Shown in pieces: positions 1 to 12,503 of a stretch of DNA of 64,000 nt (the first letter of the stretch is position 1; each line of letters starts with the position of its first letter). A program made the translations under genes and the position numbers. The notes below the pieces were generated by a model that ran no database searches, was not told the origin of the DNA, and worked only from the letters and a program-made list of their open reading frames with translations. The DNA comes from Atrina japonica (taxonomy: Eukaryota > Mollusca > Bivalvia > Pterioida > Pinnidae). The stretch covers positions 575,001 to 639,000 of the forward strand of contig BROG01000257.1 of assembly GCA_030159075.1 (NCBI GenBank). Direction: 5' to 3'.

Positions 1-332
1 GACGACCATTTGATTCTTAGGGGGAGGGATGCTGGCAAACAGTACAGTACAGAATATTTATTTTCAAGCAGACCAGGGACAGATTATTTATTTTCTTCAT
101 TTTTCGGTATTTTCATGTGGTCAGAAATATAATATATTGCAGTGTCGGATCTAGAAAATATTCAAATGGAGAGGGTAACATAGGAATAAACTATTCGAAA
201 GTGTTATAAAATACAAGCCTCACTGCACACTGGATTATTGTGAGAAAAAATTGTGATAAAGGAACCCATAGAAAGGTAACAGTTTACACACTATCCCATT
301 TCAATAATTTGGAAGCCTTGACTGGTATTTGT

Positions 333-580
333 GGGGCCTCTGTGGACGAGTGGTTAGATCGTTGGTTTTAAACCATGACGTCTCTCACTAATGATCAGCG
401 CAAGTGCGAACACCACTGGAATCTATATTTTTGTGAGACAGTTTGCCAGTTTACTTGCAGAAGTTTGGTGACCTCTTCCCTGTACATTGTTAGCGAGTTC
501 TCTCCTCCTGACTAATAAAAACTGGGCACCACCATATAACTGAAAAATTGTTGAGCGTGGCGTAAAACACCATTCAAAAT
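333..580 (+). mobile_element. tRNA-derived SINE, full-length-like copy
   Basis: It starts with a tRNA-like A-box head (CCTCTGTGGACGAGTGGTTA) and continues through the body TTTGCCAGTTTACTTGCAGA to the tail CTGAAAAATTGTTGAGCGTG / CGTAAAACACCATTC. The same body and tail recur at 15.9 and 28.9 kb. The arrangement matches molluscan SINEs; I do not assign a named family. Confidence 0.8.
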
Positions 581-1110
581 TCCAATTCTAGTATTTGGTA
601 AGTGTACAAACACACAAAAATGGATGGAGACAGACATTGAACTATGTCTTCAACCAAATTCTGTTGTTCTCAGTTACTTGGCTGGATCCATGAATTTTCA
701 ATGAGGGGTGTAAAGTTTTTCTTCGAGTACTGGGATGATCAGATGCCGTACATGTACAATTGAAAATGTGCATTTATTTAGTGTAAAATAATTACATATC
801 ATCGATGATTAATCTTTTATATATCTGGCTGATATTAACACAATGTAGGAACAATCATATACATTTTGATATAATGCAAATTTTGTTCATATTCATACAT
901 ATTTAGAAAACGCAAATCAAAATTAAACCTTAAGATATAAACTGATATAAAACAAAGCGTATTCAAAAGTCATGAAATTAAATAGGCCTAAACAAATCCA
1001 GGGCGGATCTATGATTTGAAGTCAGATGGAAGGAAGACTATAAAGTTAATTGCTTTCGCCGAGCGAAAAACTTGACTATTTATTTTTATTATTTTTTCTA
1101 ATTTAAAGAT

Positions 1111-1272
1111 ACAGCAAAACCTCGCCATTTAGACCACCTATCTGACTCAAAGTTGTCTGTCTTTTAATTAAGGTTCTGTACCGATTCAACATTAGTTAAT
1201 TGTCGTAATTGTAAAGTGGTCTCCTAAGCGAGGTATTCTTTAGGTGTGGTTCCACTATATAGAGGTTTTAAT
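1111..1272. mobile_element. Small inverted-repeat element (MITE-like)
   Basis: It begins ACAGCAAAACCTCGCCATTTAG and ends AGCGAGGTATTCTTT ... ATATAGAGGTTTTA, with imperfect inverted ends. It resembles the CAGTCAAACC family listed elsewhere but is more diverged. Confidence 0.35.
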
Positions 1273-1564
1273 CATTTTTGTGAAATTCTGGGCTTTTGAG
1301 TTGATTTCAATTTTAATACATAAGAGACTACCCCCTACAAAAAATGGCGAGCATAGCGAGCCGAAAAAAATTGAAGAAATTCAATGAAATATGGCGAGCG
1401 AAGCAATAATTAAATTTCACCACAACTTTGACACTAGTTAAGGTCAGATTATTCATTTTCTTTCTAGTCAAGGACAGATTATTTATTTTCAATATTTTCA
1501 AGGCCAGAATATTTATTTCCAAAATCTGCCACACACACCCCTCATAATCAAATGGTTATCCCCT

Positions 1565-3330
1565 AACAAACAGAATTAGAAAATGGCTGATACCTTTTCC
1601 ATTTCATTCTGCACTGAGTTGGTTTGCTGAAACTTGGGCCACCTGACGATTCAAACGTCTGTATATGTCAATGGACACTGACTCCTTGTCCCAATTATCA
1701 GTTTGAGATAAGGAATTATTCTTCGTGTTGCGACCAATTATATATCCAGTGTATCATATTCTAATCCTCCGGGGTTTCTTTTAGTCATTGGTACTTCTTC
1801 ATCTTACTTTAAGATATAAGAAACAATAAAATAATACAAACCTCGATTAAGTCATTCAGAGTATTGTAAACGTCTGCTTATGAACAAATTGATGCCTAAT
1901 TACTTATAATCTTTTGTTTGCACGCTGTTAAACTTAATCATTTGTTTCTGCAGGTGAACTAATTATGCCCAATGTATCTGACATTTGGACCATCAGTTTC
2001 AACCGTATAAATTGATACACTGTCAATCACGCATGTTTACTTGCAGTGCACGTTCGGGTTTTCGTGTTATTAAATTGGTGGAATAATGACATCAGTGTAA
2101 AACGGCCTAAAGGAAAATATGGCGTCCCGATTTTAATGACTTGACATCACGTCAAACGATTCTGGTGTGTTAACCTGTAATTTGTAATTGATTTACGAAG
2201 TTATAAACCTGAACAAACGTTTAAATTTACAGACACTCGTTATTGGATAGTTTATGCAAAATAAAGAACTAAATGTTCGTGCAGACATTAAGACTTGTAA
2301 ATCAACTTTGAGATTAAGCATGTATAAGAAGGCTGCAATACCTTTGATCTAAATAACTTCTAGAGATATATTAATCGTAAAAGACTAAAGTTCTTAAATA
2401 AATAACCCTTTTCTCTACTAGTATTTGTTTTACCCTGTTTTCATTTCATAAACTATTAAAGTAAAGTACCATCAAATTATATTTATGGGTTGAAAATGTT
2501 AACTTTGCAAATTTCATTTAGATAGAAAAACACACAATTTAACATTTTAACAGTTATGTGGACTTTGATATGTCTTTTTATGAATGAATATACTACACAT
2601 TACAAACATAAAACCAAAGTTTTAGTGCTGAGAACGATCGGTTCTGTCAATTAGACTTCATCGGTTGAGCTCCAATATAAAATAGATATATATTTTCTAA
2701 AAAGAAAGTGGTACCATACAAGGCCAAATGATAAATCTAAATGTATCTAGCCAAAATCCGTCTAAACATTTTGATGTTACACCGTTAACGATATGTATAT
2801 GTGTTGATGTTTTGTAAATGTCATGGCATGCTTCTGTGGTGTCCTGTATTGTATTGAAGAAAGCTGATTTGAAAATGAAGAACGAATTTGCTTTCTATTC
2901 AGGCAACTGAATCCCTCATTCAGATAAGAAAACACGCGTTCAAATTTTCTATTTAATAAAATAGTTAAAAGTCATAACTTAAGCGACTTAGGGATACAGA
3001 TTTTACTGAGACTACATAAAACTGAATCTGATTCTCAGACAATCATTGGCATTGTGTCCTATGGGTTGTCTTTACATACCAATATTTGAGAAAGGAAATA
3101 CATTCTCTTCTTAAATTATGATACAAATGAGTTTTGCATATCGGTAGGCAGATGATAAAATAGACGGGTAAATTAACTGAGAATATACTTGTTGTCTATT
3201 GTAATGATGATCAAAGGGCAAAAAAAGCACGGATCGTTTTATCAAAAGTCGTAAGTCTACAATTATTTGATCTAAAGACAAAACACACTGTTGTATATAT
3301 AACTACCCCTTACATTTATAATTCATGCAG
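1565..3330. other. AT-rich non-coding stretch; one dispersed repeat copy near its end
   Basis: No exon, RNA gene or long frame is visible. The only recognisable content is the repeat copy at 2595-2765 (separate entry). Confidence 0.6.
2595..2765 (+). repeat. Dispersed repeat D1, copy 1
   Basis: It contains TCTGTCAATTAGACTTCATC, GGTTGAGCTCC, CCATACAAGGCCAAAT and AAATCCGTCTAA in order. The same series of blocks occurs at 24110-24310 and in part at 24480-24585. Part of it appears reversed at 25695-25725. It lies near Penelope-like fragments in both places. Confidence 0.65.
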
Positions 3331-3333
3331 ATG

Positions 3334-3375
<42 letters not shown>

Positions 3376-3397
3376 CGACGACGACGATAATGATGAT
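3334..3397 (+). repeat. GAT/GAC trinucleotide microsatellite
   Basis: Uninterrupted GAT units, changing to GAC units and back to GAT at the right end. Confidence 0.95.
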
Positions 3398-3799
3398 TCA
3401 AGTATGATATAAGTTAATCGGTTCTATTTTGTATTTCTCTTAATCAGACATTACCTTTATACTATTTTGCTCATCGATGTCAACCAAAAGACTGAATAAA
3501 CTTGTTATTATCATTATCATTATTTAATAATGTTTCCATTTCTCCAGATTTGATAACTATTCAAAGTAAATGAAGAAATACCACTGGATATTAGAAACTC
3601 CAAAGTCCATTAGAATACGACAGACTGGATAATAGTGACGGTCTCTACATGGCGAACAATTGCGAATCCCATAGGGGATAGGACCATGGGTCCTGTTTAT
3701 CAAGAAGTCCTAAGTCTTAAGTATAAAATTATTTGATCTAAAGATCTAGATCTAAACGCTGTTTTTGATATCTCTGTGTCATTAATTTGTCAGTGAATA

Positions 3800-4290
3800 G
3801 TTTACCTCTGTATATGAAATTTTTATATGTTGAACACGCCCTTGCATATCGGATCATTTGTGAAATATAAACTCCATATGCGGGTGATTGTGGGATATCA
3901 ATACTTCAATGTGGAAAATTTACGATTGGAAAGCCGAAATCGTCGCGTTTGTCGTATAGCTTACTTGTTAATTATCCGACTATGTCTATAGTAAGTAAAA
4001 TGTCTAAGTATGAAGCGTGTGTGCCTGATTCTGTTATATCTTCAATTTCTAGTTCGCTGGAATATATGGCATTGATATATTGAATATATGTATGACAATT
4101 GTCATTATTAATTGCCAAAACGTTGTCGATATATCTAAATGTCAAATTAAAGGACACCGCTAGCTTTCTCTTCTTTTGATTCAGCAATTTATAGATGAAG
4201 TCTGTTTCGTATGAAGGAACAGGTCGGCCAATAAAGGAGCACAGTTGGTCCCTACAGGAATGTCGACAGTGTTACCTCTTTGTAATACAG
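3800..4290 (-). pseudogene. Penelope-like element, reverse transcriptase fragment (inactive)
   Basis: Read on the minus strand, the order is IPVGTNCAPLLADLFLHT, LAVSFNLTFRYIDNVLAINN, SELEIEDITESGTHASYLDI, KLYDKRDDFGFPIVNFP and AYGVYISQMIRYARACSTY. These are the palm and thumb blocks of Penelope-like retroelement RT. The catalytic YIDD is YIDN here, a frameshift lies between the first two blocks (about 4190), and stops interrupt the last ones. It is a decayed fragment: the N-terminal RT and the GIY-YIG domain are not adjacent. Confidence 0.88.
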
Positions 4291-6080
4291 TCGCAAGTGG
4301 TGAGTATGGTCCTAAGTGCCCAGTGCAAGTCTAAGACTTAGGACCTTTCGTAAAACGGGACCCTTGTTTTGACAGACCGAAAAACGCAAACTTGATTAAG
4401 GAACCTAATTATTTGCTTCCTGTGATGTTTCGCCAAAATCCCTTTAGCGATTTCAGAGAAGTCGAAAATCTGAAAGGTTCACGGACGGACACAGATGGAT
4501 GTGGAGTGATCACTCTAATCGCTCGAGCCTTCCGCTCAGGTGAGCTAAAATCCTTCCGATTGGAGATTGGAAATGGAAACATGAAATATTAATCTTTCCT
4601 AGCTTGCAACATTCTACAAATCATTAATCTGAGAACCAGATAATTATATATGGTCCCATTAATATCAATTTATACTGGAAACGACCATATTTCATAGACC
4701 TTGTTGTGGATACAGAAAGTTAAATTCATTTGTCATAATTATGCCTAGAACATAGCAGTTTTGTTTAACAAAGTCTTAAAAGCTGTAATGGATTATTAAA
4801 TCATTCCAGCTCTGGTTTATTGATATTAGTGTATAGTCGTGGAAATGTGCACTAGTAGCACCTTTAATTACACAACATTTCAGCTTAAATGATATTGTAA
4901 TTGATTATGCTTCACCTTAATGTACCGGTTATCTCAAATTTCCTAGTCCATTTGATTTACGACAGTGTTCGACTTTGGGCGCCTTAACGCTGTAGCGTTG
5001 ACGGAATTAGATAAATTATTCATATGCACCAATCTCTGGTAGTTCGGTAGGTTACTTTCCCACATAAAAATGTCCATACAAGGTAAACGTATATATGCTC
5101 AGTTCGATATTTGTGTTCTGTATAACGTCTTATCCCAGTTCCTAAACGTAGGAAACAGACTAGGCAAAAGGAATAAAAATTTACAAAAGATTATAATCAA
5201 AATGATAGTCTTTAAGACACGAATTTATTACAATGTACATAGTGTTCGAGAAAATTCAAATCATTTTAATTCTATGGGTCTATGGGTTACGCATATCACT
5301 TGATACATATTCCGTATTGATGTACATAGGCTACTTAGAAATTGCTATCCCTTAATGTATCCAGCACACATTGAAGAAAATTATATTCTTCGACGTGTCA
5401 CTATGTGATTTACATTACATATTCTTGTTGAATATATATTGTTATACAATTATATTAAATTTCAGATACGAATTAATAATTCATGGAAAAAATTTAATAC
5501 CTTATACAACTTGAAACTTAACATTTTAATGACATATATTATTTTCAATAATTGCACAATGATATATTTATCACGCTGGGAATTTTGCGATGATAAAATA
5601 AATGACGATGAAGATTTCGTAAAGTAATAAAGATGATTTTAATTTTGAACTGATGGTAGGTGGATTCAGGAAATTCCTAAATCGCACCCGTGTTTCCATA
5701 CAAAGATCTAAATCCTAACTGCCTAAAATACAAAATGTACATAATATATATACCACTATATAAGTCACTAATTGTGTGTAATTGTTCCTTAATCCCTTTA
5801 GCAAATAAACTAAGTATTCTCACCTGTCCAGCGTGTGGTGACAGGTGACACTAATTGTCGCTCTATTGAAGATATTTAACGTGTTGTTTCAAATATAACA
5901 GTCACAATAGATAGTAATTGAATTTCTCGCTTTGAAATGTAACAATGGAAAAATAAGATTACAAACGTCTGTGATTTATACACATAAATGAAATTAATTC
6001 TATATAAAACGTCCAAATATCACAAAATATAATTTTCTGTCTAAAATGTCAATTTATCACGGTGATATATTTCACTAAAG
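4291..6080. other. Gene-free stretch
   Basis: AT-rich sequence with no coding or RNA signal. A short motif, GACTTAGGACCTTTCGTAAA (about 4334-4353), recurs inverted near 41667-41686 and marks another dispersed repeat. The 66-77-codon frames here look like chance. Confidence 0.55.
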
Positions 6081-6260
6081 GAAATGTTAAGTCTGTTTGA
6101 TAGAAGTTGTTGAGTCGTCTTTACCAATTGTGACGAGGATTTCTTCCTCAGGTATTTCGTTTGGATTTGACTGTAGACCCATGGAGGATGTGACCGGTCG
6201 GCAGAGGATGGTTACTCCTCCATGGTACTTGATACCACCTCTGACGTTCTTGAAGTCCGT
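6080..6260 (-). repeat. Dispersed repeat family D2, copy 1 (retains an open frame)
   Basis: On the minus strand it reads GAGGTGGTATCAAGTACCAT then CTGCCGACCGGTCACATCC and CCTGAGGAAGAAATCCTCGT. It aligns over about 170 bp with plus-strand copies at 26855-27060 and 27305-27545. This copy is open for about 65 codons (RGGIKYHGGVTILCRPVTSS, NPNEIPEEEILVTIGKDD), suggesting the family came from a coding sequence. I do not recognise it. Confidence 0.6.
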
Positions 6261-6319
6261 GTTTGTCCAATAATTAATATATTTGTACATTGCATTCAGG
6301 AAATCATTTTATACATGTG

Positions 6320-6457
<138 letters not shown>

Positions 6458-6748
6458 GTGTGTGGTTTTGTATTAATACTTTCCATCTCGATCATGCGAA
6501 GGAGTGGTTCAGTATCTTCTGAGCCATTAATTGTTTTAATGAAGCGCTAAGGAAATATGTCGGGCGTTTCATATGAATAATCTATAGACTTAAGATGGAG
6601 ATCTGTATCTTTGGCATCTAAGGTAATACAATGATATAAAAATCAATAGGAGTTTGATGTATTATTTTGTACTTTGCTGGAAGTCAGAATAAAAGGAATA
6701 CCTGAATATTTGTTCAATGAGTTGATGACCTTTGTGTAACAGCTACAT

Positions 6749-6886
<138 letters not shown>

Positions 6887-6934
6887 ATAGATTACATCAA
6901 TAGATTCGCTGTGATCAAAACAGTACTTTTTCCT

Positions 6935-7117
6935 TCTTACTTACTTACTTACTTAATCCTCTTTGCGCTGGTTTGCGCATAAGGCTGCCACCAGAGATTT
7001 GTAATATATCCGGTCCCTTCACTATACCCTCCAATCGTCAGCCTTCATCTCTTTGTCAACGGATCATCCCCATGTTTCCTTTGGTCCCCCTTTCTTTTCT
7101 TCTCCTGACTGGTGTCC
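6935..7117 (-). pseudogene. RTE-type LINE, 3' end with TAAG-repeat tail
   Basis: Read on the minus strand, GGPKETWG, SVDKEMK and [14 protein letters not shown] then TAA (6953-6955) follow the C-terminus typical of RTE-like reverse transcriptases (KETW...DKEMK...VAALCA). A frame change lies between the blocks. Immediately after the stop comes a (TAAG)n tail (6935-6952), the simple-repeat tail of that group. Only the last 60 codons remain, truncated by the TA array at 7118. Confidence 0.72.

Positions 7118-7216
<99 letters not shown>
7118..7216. repeat. (TA)n microsatellite
   Basis: About 100 bp of TA with two phase slips. Confidence 0.96.
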
Positions 7217-7462
7217 TCCAAAAACATATACACATACAGATACATATATACGAGGTACACATATATAATCACTCCTTAAACATATACACGTACACACAAC
7301 AAAATAAAACACAAAATTACACACATTGGACTAGTTTTGGAATTGTACCGGTTCACAGAGTCCAGATTACATAATTTTAATAGTAACACATAATAATAAA
7401 ATGAATTTGCGTCAAAAGTGAAATATGGCGGTTTCCTTTATCGTAGTATATATAGAATAACA

Positions 7463-7570
7463 CATGGCAAAATCTGTATCGCATGCCAAATCAACCCGAT
7501 ACTCCAATAACAGCCCGAGGGATGATATTGGTCGAGGGTTGATATGGCATGCGATACAGATTTTGTCATG
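7463..7570. mobile_element. Palindromic MITE (35-bp arms)
   Basis: CATGGCAAAATCTGTATCGC... (7463-7497) is inverted at 7536-7570 with 2 mismatches in 35 bp. The 38-bp centre holds a second, weaker inverted pair (CCAATA / TATTGG). It has no coding content. Confidence 0.75.
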
Positions 7571-8185
7571 TTTTGTTGTTTTATCATATATTTAAAACTC
7601 TACTAGTAAATAGACAAATACTATAATATCAACGATAAAAATATATTTTTAATGGTTTTAATCGCGACTTGCGTCCGTCAATGGAAATTCCAACAGTACA
7701 GTAGGCCTATATGTGGGCAGGTCTCGGTAAAATTACCGCGTAGGCTACACAAACTGTTTACACAACATAAAATTTTGCTGAAATAATTTGTATTTTAGAG
7801 TGAATATTTTATTAAGATAGATTCATATAACGGTAGGGTCCTACAGAAACTTGGAAAAAAACATTCAAGAAACCCTGTTGTGAGACTGTTCACGGCAGAA
7901 CATTGTGTTGAAGGGAATAGCCTACGGTACCTAGTACTCTGTGTACACTCGAATCTAAATCTAAAAATATGAAATGCACAACTTTGCGGTGTGTTGAGCC
8001 CACCTACGGAATATCATTACACTTGTATCAAACGATTCTTCACATTTTCATTCAACAATGTTCACAATCAGGCCTAATGTTTCACAGAATGTACGCAAGA
8101 TGTAGGTTTTTGTCTGAAGCGGAAAACAATCGAGGTGTTTCGAATCCAAAAAAAAAAAAATACAAGAAGATACAAGAAGCGGTCC
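7571..8185. other. Gene-free stretch
   Basis: No convincing gene. A 104-codon plus-strand frame (7969-8283) starts in ordinary sequence and runs into a poly-A tract and the repeat below, so it is not supported. Confidence 0.5.
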
Positions 8186-8278
8186 AAATGGGGTGCGATA
8201 AAGGGTTACAGGGGTGTGATAAAGGGAGGGCTGATACAGGGTATGTGATAAAGGGCACGTGCTGGCTCCTGTATCAGA
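8186..8278 (+). repeat. Short degenerate repeat of GATAAAGGG units with a 10-bp inverted pair
   Basis: GTGCGATAAAGGG, GTGTGATAAAGGG and TATGTGATAAAGGG occur in a row. CTGATACAGG (8231-8240) is inverted as CCTGTATCAG (8268-8277). Confidence 0.6.
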
Positions 8279-8369
8279 GATGAAAAAAGCCTGTATTTTG
8301 TAGTAAGTATATGATAAATAAATAAATATATATATATATATATACATATATAAGACTTACCTCCCTTTA

Positions 8370-8790
8370 TTACAATGACGTCATGATATCTATGACGTCA
8401 TGAAATATTGTTGATTTAATGTATTCCGGGTTATTTATTTGTTGTTGATGACCTCTAGCCCGACTCCTTAATTTTGTTTCTGTTTCTCTAATATAGTATT
8501 CCTTGCATCCTGGACATGTTATTACATATGTTATATTTTCTGAGCTGCATGTCATCGATGTTTGAATTTTGAAGAGTTTTCCTTTGAAATCATACGATGT
8601 TCCTTCTGACAAATATTCACATGTACCACATCCAGGTTTCATACATTTTTTTACTGTAAAGGTGTCTGTAGATGGTAGTTTTGATTTGCATTATATTCGT
8701 TTCAGGTTTTTAGGTTGTCGTTTTCTTTTAATAACTTTTGAGTTTTCCAATATGCTTTTCATTCTCTGATCTTGCGATAGAATTTTGTTA
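8370..8790 (-). pseudogene. Penelope-like element, C-terminal GIY-YIG endonuclease fragment
   Basis: Minus-strand frame: a linker with RQPKNLKRI then stop then CKSKLPST, followed by KKCMKPGCGTCEYLSEG, MTCSSENITYVITCPGCKEY and YIRETETKLRSRARGHQQQI. The CxxCxxxC-type linker and the YVI...YYIRET...R...H order are those of the GIY-YIG endonuclease of Penelope-like elements. One nonsense codon and loss of the C-terminus show that it is dead. It is not contiguous with the RT fragment at 3.8-4.3 kb. Confidence 0.85.
8376..8400. promoter_or_regulatory. Two perfect TGACGTCA (CRE) palindromes
   Basis: TGACGTCA occurs at 8376-8383 and 8393-8400, 17 bp apart, inside the decayed Penelope endonuclease end. 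Binding is possible but may be a coincidence of the element's own sequence. Confidence 0.25.
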
Positions 8791-9990
8791 AGGTTATAAG
8801 CTATTGGGTAAATGTTGGTACCGACATTTACCACAATTACCCTAACATACTATATATAATGATTATTTACTGACATCAAGTAAGATTAAATCAAATTAGT
8901 GACATTTCTTTTGAAATTCTCCCAGTGAAATATAATTAACATCAAAATTGAAATATCTTGACACAATAAATTATTATCCAAACTTTACCATGAAATTAAA
9001 ATTGACTTAAATGACCTTTTTGAAATTAAACTCGCAAACTCAAGATTACCTTTCAGGTTTCCAAAACATGCGATATTGAAACAAATAGATTCTCCAGTTA
9101 ATGCGAGTTCCATGGAAATCGTGGTTTAACACAAGATTGTTATTTTGGCTTCGCAATTTGAATTAACTGCAGTAAACTAGGTTTAACTGAGACAAACTAA
9201 GTTTAAATGTGCCACAATAATATCTATATCAGCAATGAGATAGTAAGTAAAATAACTAATCGCTACCATATTTTGTCTATAAATCAATTACAGCAATTAT
9301 TGTGTACAGTCAAACATCATCCACCCCTGTATAGAGAGCAACTACTTGTAAAGGTGATTTAAATATAACATTGGTTAACCGTTTATAATAAACATCTTTA
9401 TAGAGGTCAGCTGCCTTTAATAGTCACTTCTCCTGTTCCCTTGAGTGGCGTTTATAAACAAGTTTGACGGTATTTCTAGACTGTCAGTCTAATATATTTC
9501 AATAATAGCTAAAATGCAGATTTCAAAATAATTTTTGTCATTTATTTATTTACGATATCAGCAATTCAGGTATCTTTGATCATACATAGACATTTAAGTT
9601 TCATATGAAAACGTATGTTTGCCGTTTAAGACCCACGCTAACATATCCATTACTATCATATCAATGGTATATTAATTTCAGTACAACATAAAGACGAGCT
9701 AGCAATGTACGGTTCCCGTCTTATACATATACCTCTTGTACTAGACATAAGTAGCAAAGTTCAAACGAACACGCAGACACCCTTTCATCAATCTTAAGAA
9801 CATGATTTAATGGCTCTACATCGGAGTTGAAAATTTACTTTTGGGAAATGAAAATTTACTTTTGGGAAAATGGATTCAAAATGTTGAAGATATGTAAGTG
9901 TATAAATATTTTGGATTATCGATGATAAAGGAACTGAAAAGATTGACGCATGACACTCAAGGTAATTCATTTATAGTGATTCAATGTGGC
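8791..9990. other. Gene-free stretch with one MITE
   Basis: AT-rich, with no exon-like tract. The only structured part is the inverted-repeat element at 9305-9472. Confidence 0.55.
9305..9472 (-). mobile_element. CAGTCAAACC-family MITE, reversed copy
   Basis: It opens TACAGTCAAAC and closes AGTTTGACGGTA. Read on the minus strand, the interior (GCCACTCAAGGGAACAG, then GACCTCTATAAAG) matches the copies at 24.9, 58.3, 58.9 and 63.0 kb. Confidence 0.6.
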
Positions 9991-9996
9991 CTGCCA

Positions 9997-10007
9997 GTCT
10001 CTCTGTC

Positions 10008-10054
<47 letters not shown>

Positions 10055-10116
10055 ATACCATGTGTTTATCATGTGCATGTCATTTGTATGTGTCGTGTGT
10101 GTGTGTGTGTGTGTGC
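9997..10116. repeat. (CT)n and (GT)n microsatellites
   Basis: CT with TCTG interruptions at 9997-10050; GT at 10096-10116. Confidence 0.93.
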
Positions 10117-10119
10117 TAA

Positions 10120-11670
10120 TGTTATTGTTATGTTTTGTATTACTTTTCGTTTTAAAGTAGTATTTTCATATGACGAAGCACAAAATTAACTGTACATAAT
10201 GCCTGTTATGTACATGAATTATGTAGCCTATATGCCCATAACATCACTAGTTCCACTTAAATGTCATATGTAGTTAGGTGTTAATCAATATTCCGTATCG
10301 ATCGGAAGTGGTACCCGGTGGCTACTAACGTTTTTCTTGACTACGTTTTTATATAACGATATCATATCATGCCTATCTACTTTTTAGTATGGTTCTACTC
10401 ATCTTGTGCAAATCAATATTTCAATCTTCTCTTGTTTAAACACATTTGTTGTCTAAATAAGCATAAAACAATGTAAATAATGCTAAATAGTCATTCACTT
10501 ATGCTGAGCATCCAAAATGCATAACATTTATTGTAAAAAAAATAGTTGTTGATTTGAGATAGTAAGTTTAAATAACTAATCACTACCATATTTTGTCTAT
10601 AAAACAATTACGGATTGAATTTTGACGTCAGAAATGTTTTGACTTAGAACTATAACTGGAGACGTGAAACCATTTTCAGACAACACTCTATGAAATCGAT
10701 ATAATTTGTTGTTGTTTTTTTAATATCATATTTATCTTTATATGTGTTATAATGTTATATAATATTTTAACGAAATTCAAACAAATTCGAATGTGATGAA
10801 AGGCTCGGCGTCAAAATTAATTAAAACATATCGGCATCTGATGAGACTAAGTAACGTAGCTGTCCTCTATTCATTTTTTTCTACATATTTCATATATTCA
10901 TTTATTCAAAACATTCTTTCAAAGTGATTTCTAAATTAACTTTGATAAAACTTCCACCAAAAAAACTGAAATAGTTGTTTAATTAAATGTGGACATATAT
11001 GGAATATGTAGAGACATGTTTAATGTTTACTCTCTTTTGTCAACTTGTTAAAATACTGAGAAATATTAAAACAACACTACAATAATCATTTAAATGTATC
11101 ATCTTGATTTTAAAACTACAGACTTCCCAGAGTTCACTATACTTCTAAGTAAAATCATTTTAAAAACATTTATGTTACTTAATATTTTCCTAATATTCTC
11201 TTGTAATACTGTATTCCGGGATATATCTGCTGCCTTTCAATTTTCGCCATTTTCTCCTTTTGAGGAGAAGGCAAATTGAAAATGAAAACGAAATCTTAAA
11301 GTTAATGGAAGTATGAACATGCATGCAAACCATGAGACTATAGTGATATGTTAAGACAGGGCGAATATGTTTTCTGTCGTAAAAGGGCGTAGATAAACAG
11401 GAACGAAAATTCCCAGATTACAATATCTCGCCATCATTGTCTCGAGAAAATAAACGTCTCCCATACCTGTTTAGTTTAAGAAAGCGGAATGTTCCGACAT
11501 TTTTACCTGAAGCGACCACATAACCGGGAAAGAAAATGGAGTAAACATTTAGATTTCAACAAAATAATTTACTTCAAACAATATATGTTTTACAAGTAAA
11601 TACATTAATAAATATTTTTGAAACACAAGAAAAAATATATAACAATATCCGTGATACTAAGACGTATGAC
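10120..11670. other. Gene-free stretch
   Basis: AT-rich, with no exon, RNA gene or repeat that I can name. Confidence 0.5.
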
Positions 11671-11674
11671 CAGT

Positions 11675-11675
<1 letters not shown>

Positions 11676-11758
<83 letters not shown>
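11676..11758. repeat. (TA)n microsatellite
   Basis: About 80 bp of perfect TA; flanking frames are artefacts. Confidence 0.97.
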
Positions 11759-11761
<3 letters not shown>

Positions 11762-12503
11762 CAAGAGGCAGATAAGGCTTTATCGGTCACCTGCACACCA
11801 AGCCTCTTTACCGAAACCCTTACCTAGGGGTAATTCTTCATTACATTTACCCATTCGAAGTTACATACCAAATTTGAAGGTAATTGACCGCAGTGCTTTT
11901 GAGAAGCTGTAATATTCAAAATCTTTTGCAGCATGAATGGCGACAAAAGACAGCGTGAAATGCCATATGACCTAGTTTAGCGACATAATCATATGTTTCG
12001 GTATCTATTTAAATACTTTATTTAAACGGCAATAAGCTAACAACATTCGAACCTGTAAACCTCCTCATAATGAATACTGATGCGTTGTAATTGTTGCATC
12101 TCATTGCAATTTCTGGTTATTCTTCTGTTGACATTTAACGCCTTTTGCCATTTACATTGTAAAGTTCATATATAGATATGCAACTACGACCTTTGCATGG
12201 TATTTCATTACCTATATACCGTATCGGTTACAGCCCTTCACATCTATAAGTTCAAACTGTAGTAAAGGGATTGTATGCTAACTGTTGAAATTGATGTTAT
12301 GAATTCATGTACGTTTGATTGGTTAAATATATATGCACCATGACTATTGATGTGTCTGATTGGTGCACGAATATAATTACATTATTATTCCGTTTATCGG
12401 GTGATTATCAACATAAATAAAAACAAACCTGATTTTATAGAATCACACATGCGTCACACACTATCAATTGATAATTCCTGTCAGATAAAGTATTATTACA
12501 ACA

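Larger units (their letters stand above)
1..1564. mobile_element. DNA-transposon-like repeat with terminal inverted repeats (left end at or before window edge)
   Basis: The left end GACCATTTGATTCTTAGGGG (4-23) is inverted at 1538-1560 (ACCCCTCATAATCAAATGGT). Both arms also carry the direct motif GGACAGATTATTTATTTTC (near 70-90 and 1468-1487) with variants nearby. No transposase frame is seen inside. A SINE (333-580) sits within it. Confidence 0.5.

Noticed and set aside
4392..4592. A 66-codon plus-strand gene
   Set aside because: No conservation signal recognised, not ATG-initiated, and next to decayed repeat sequence.
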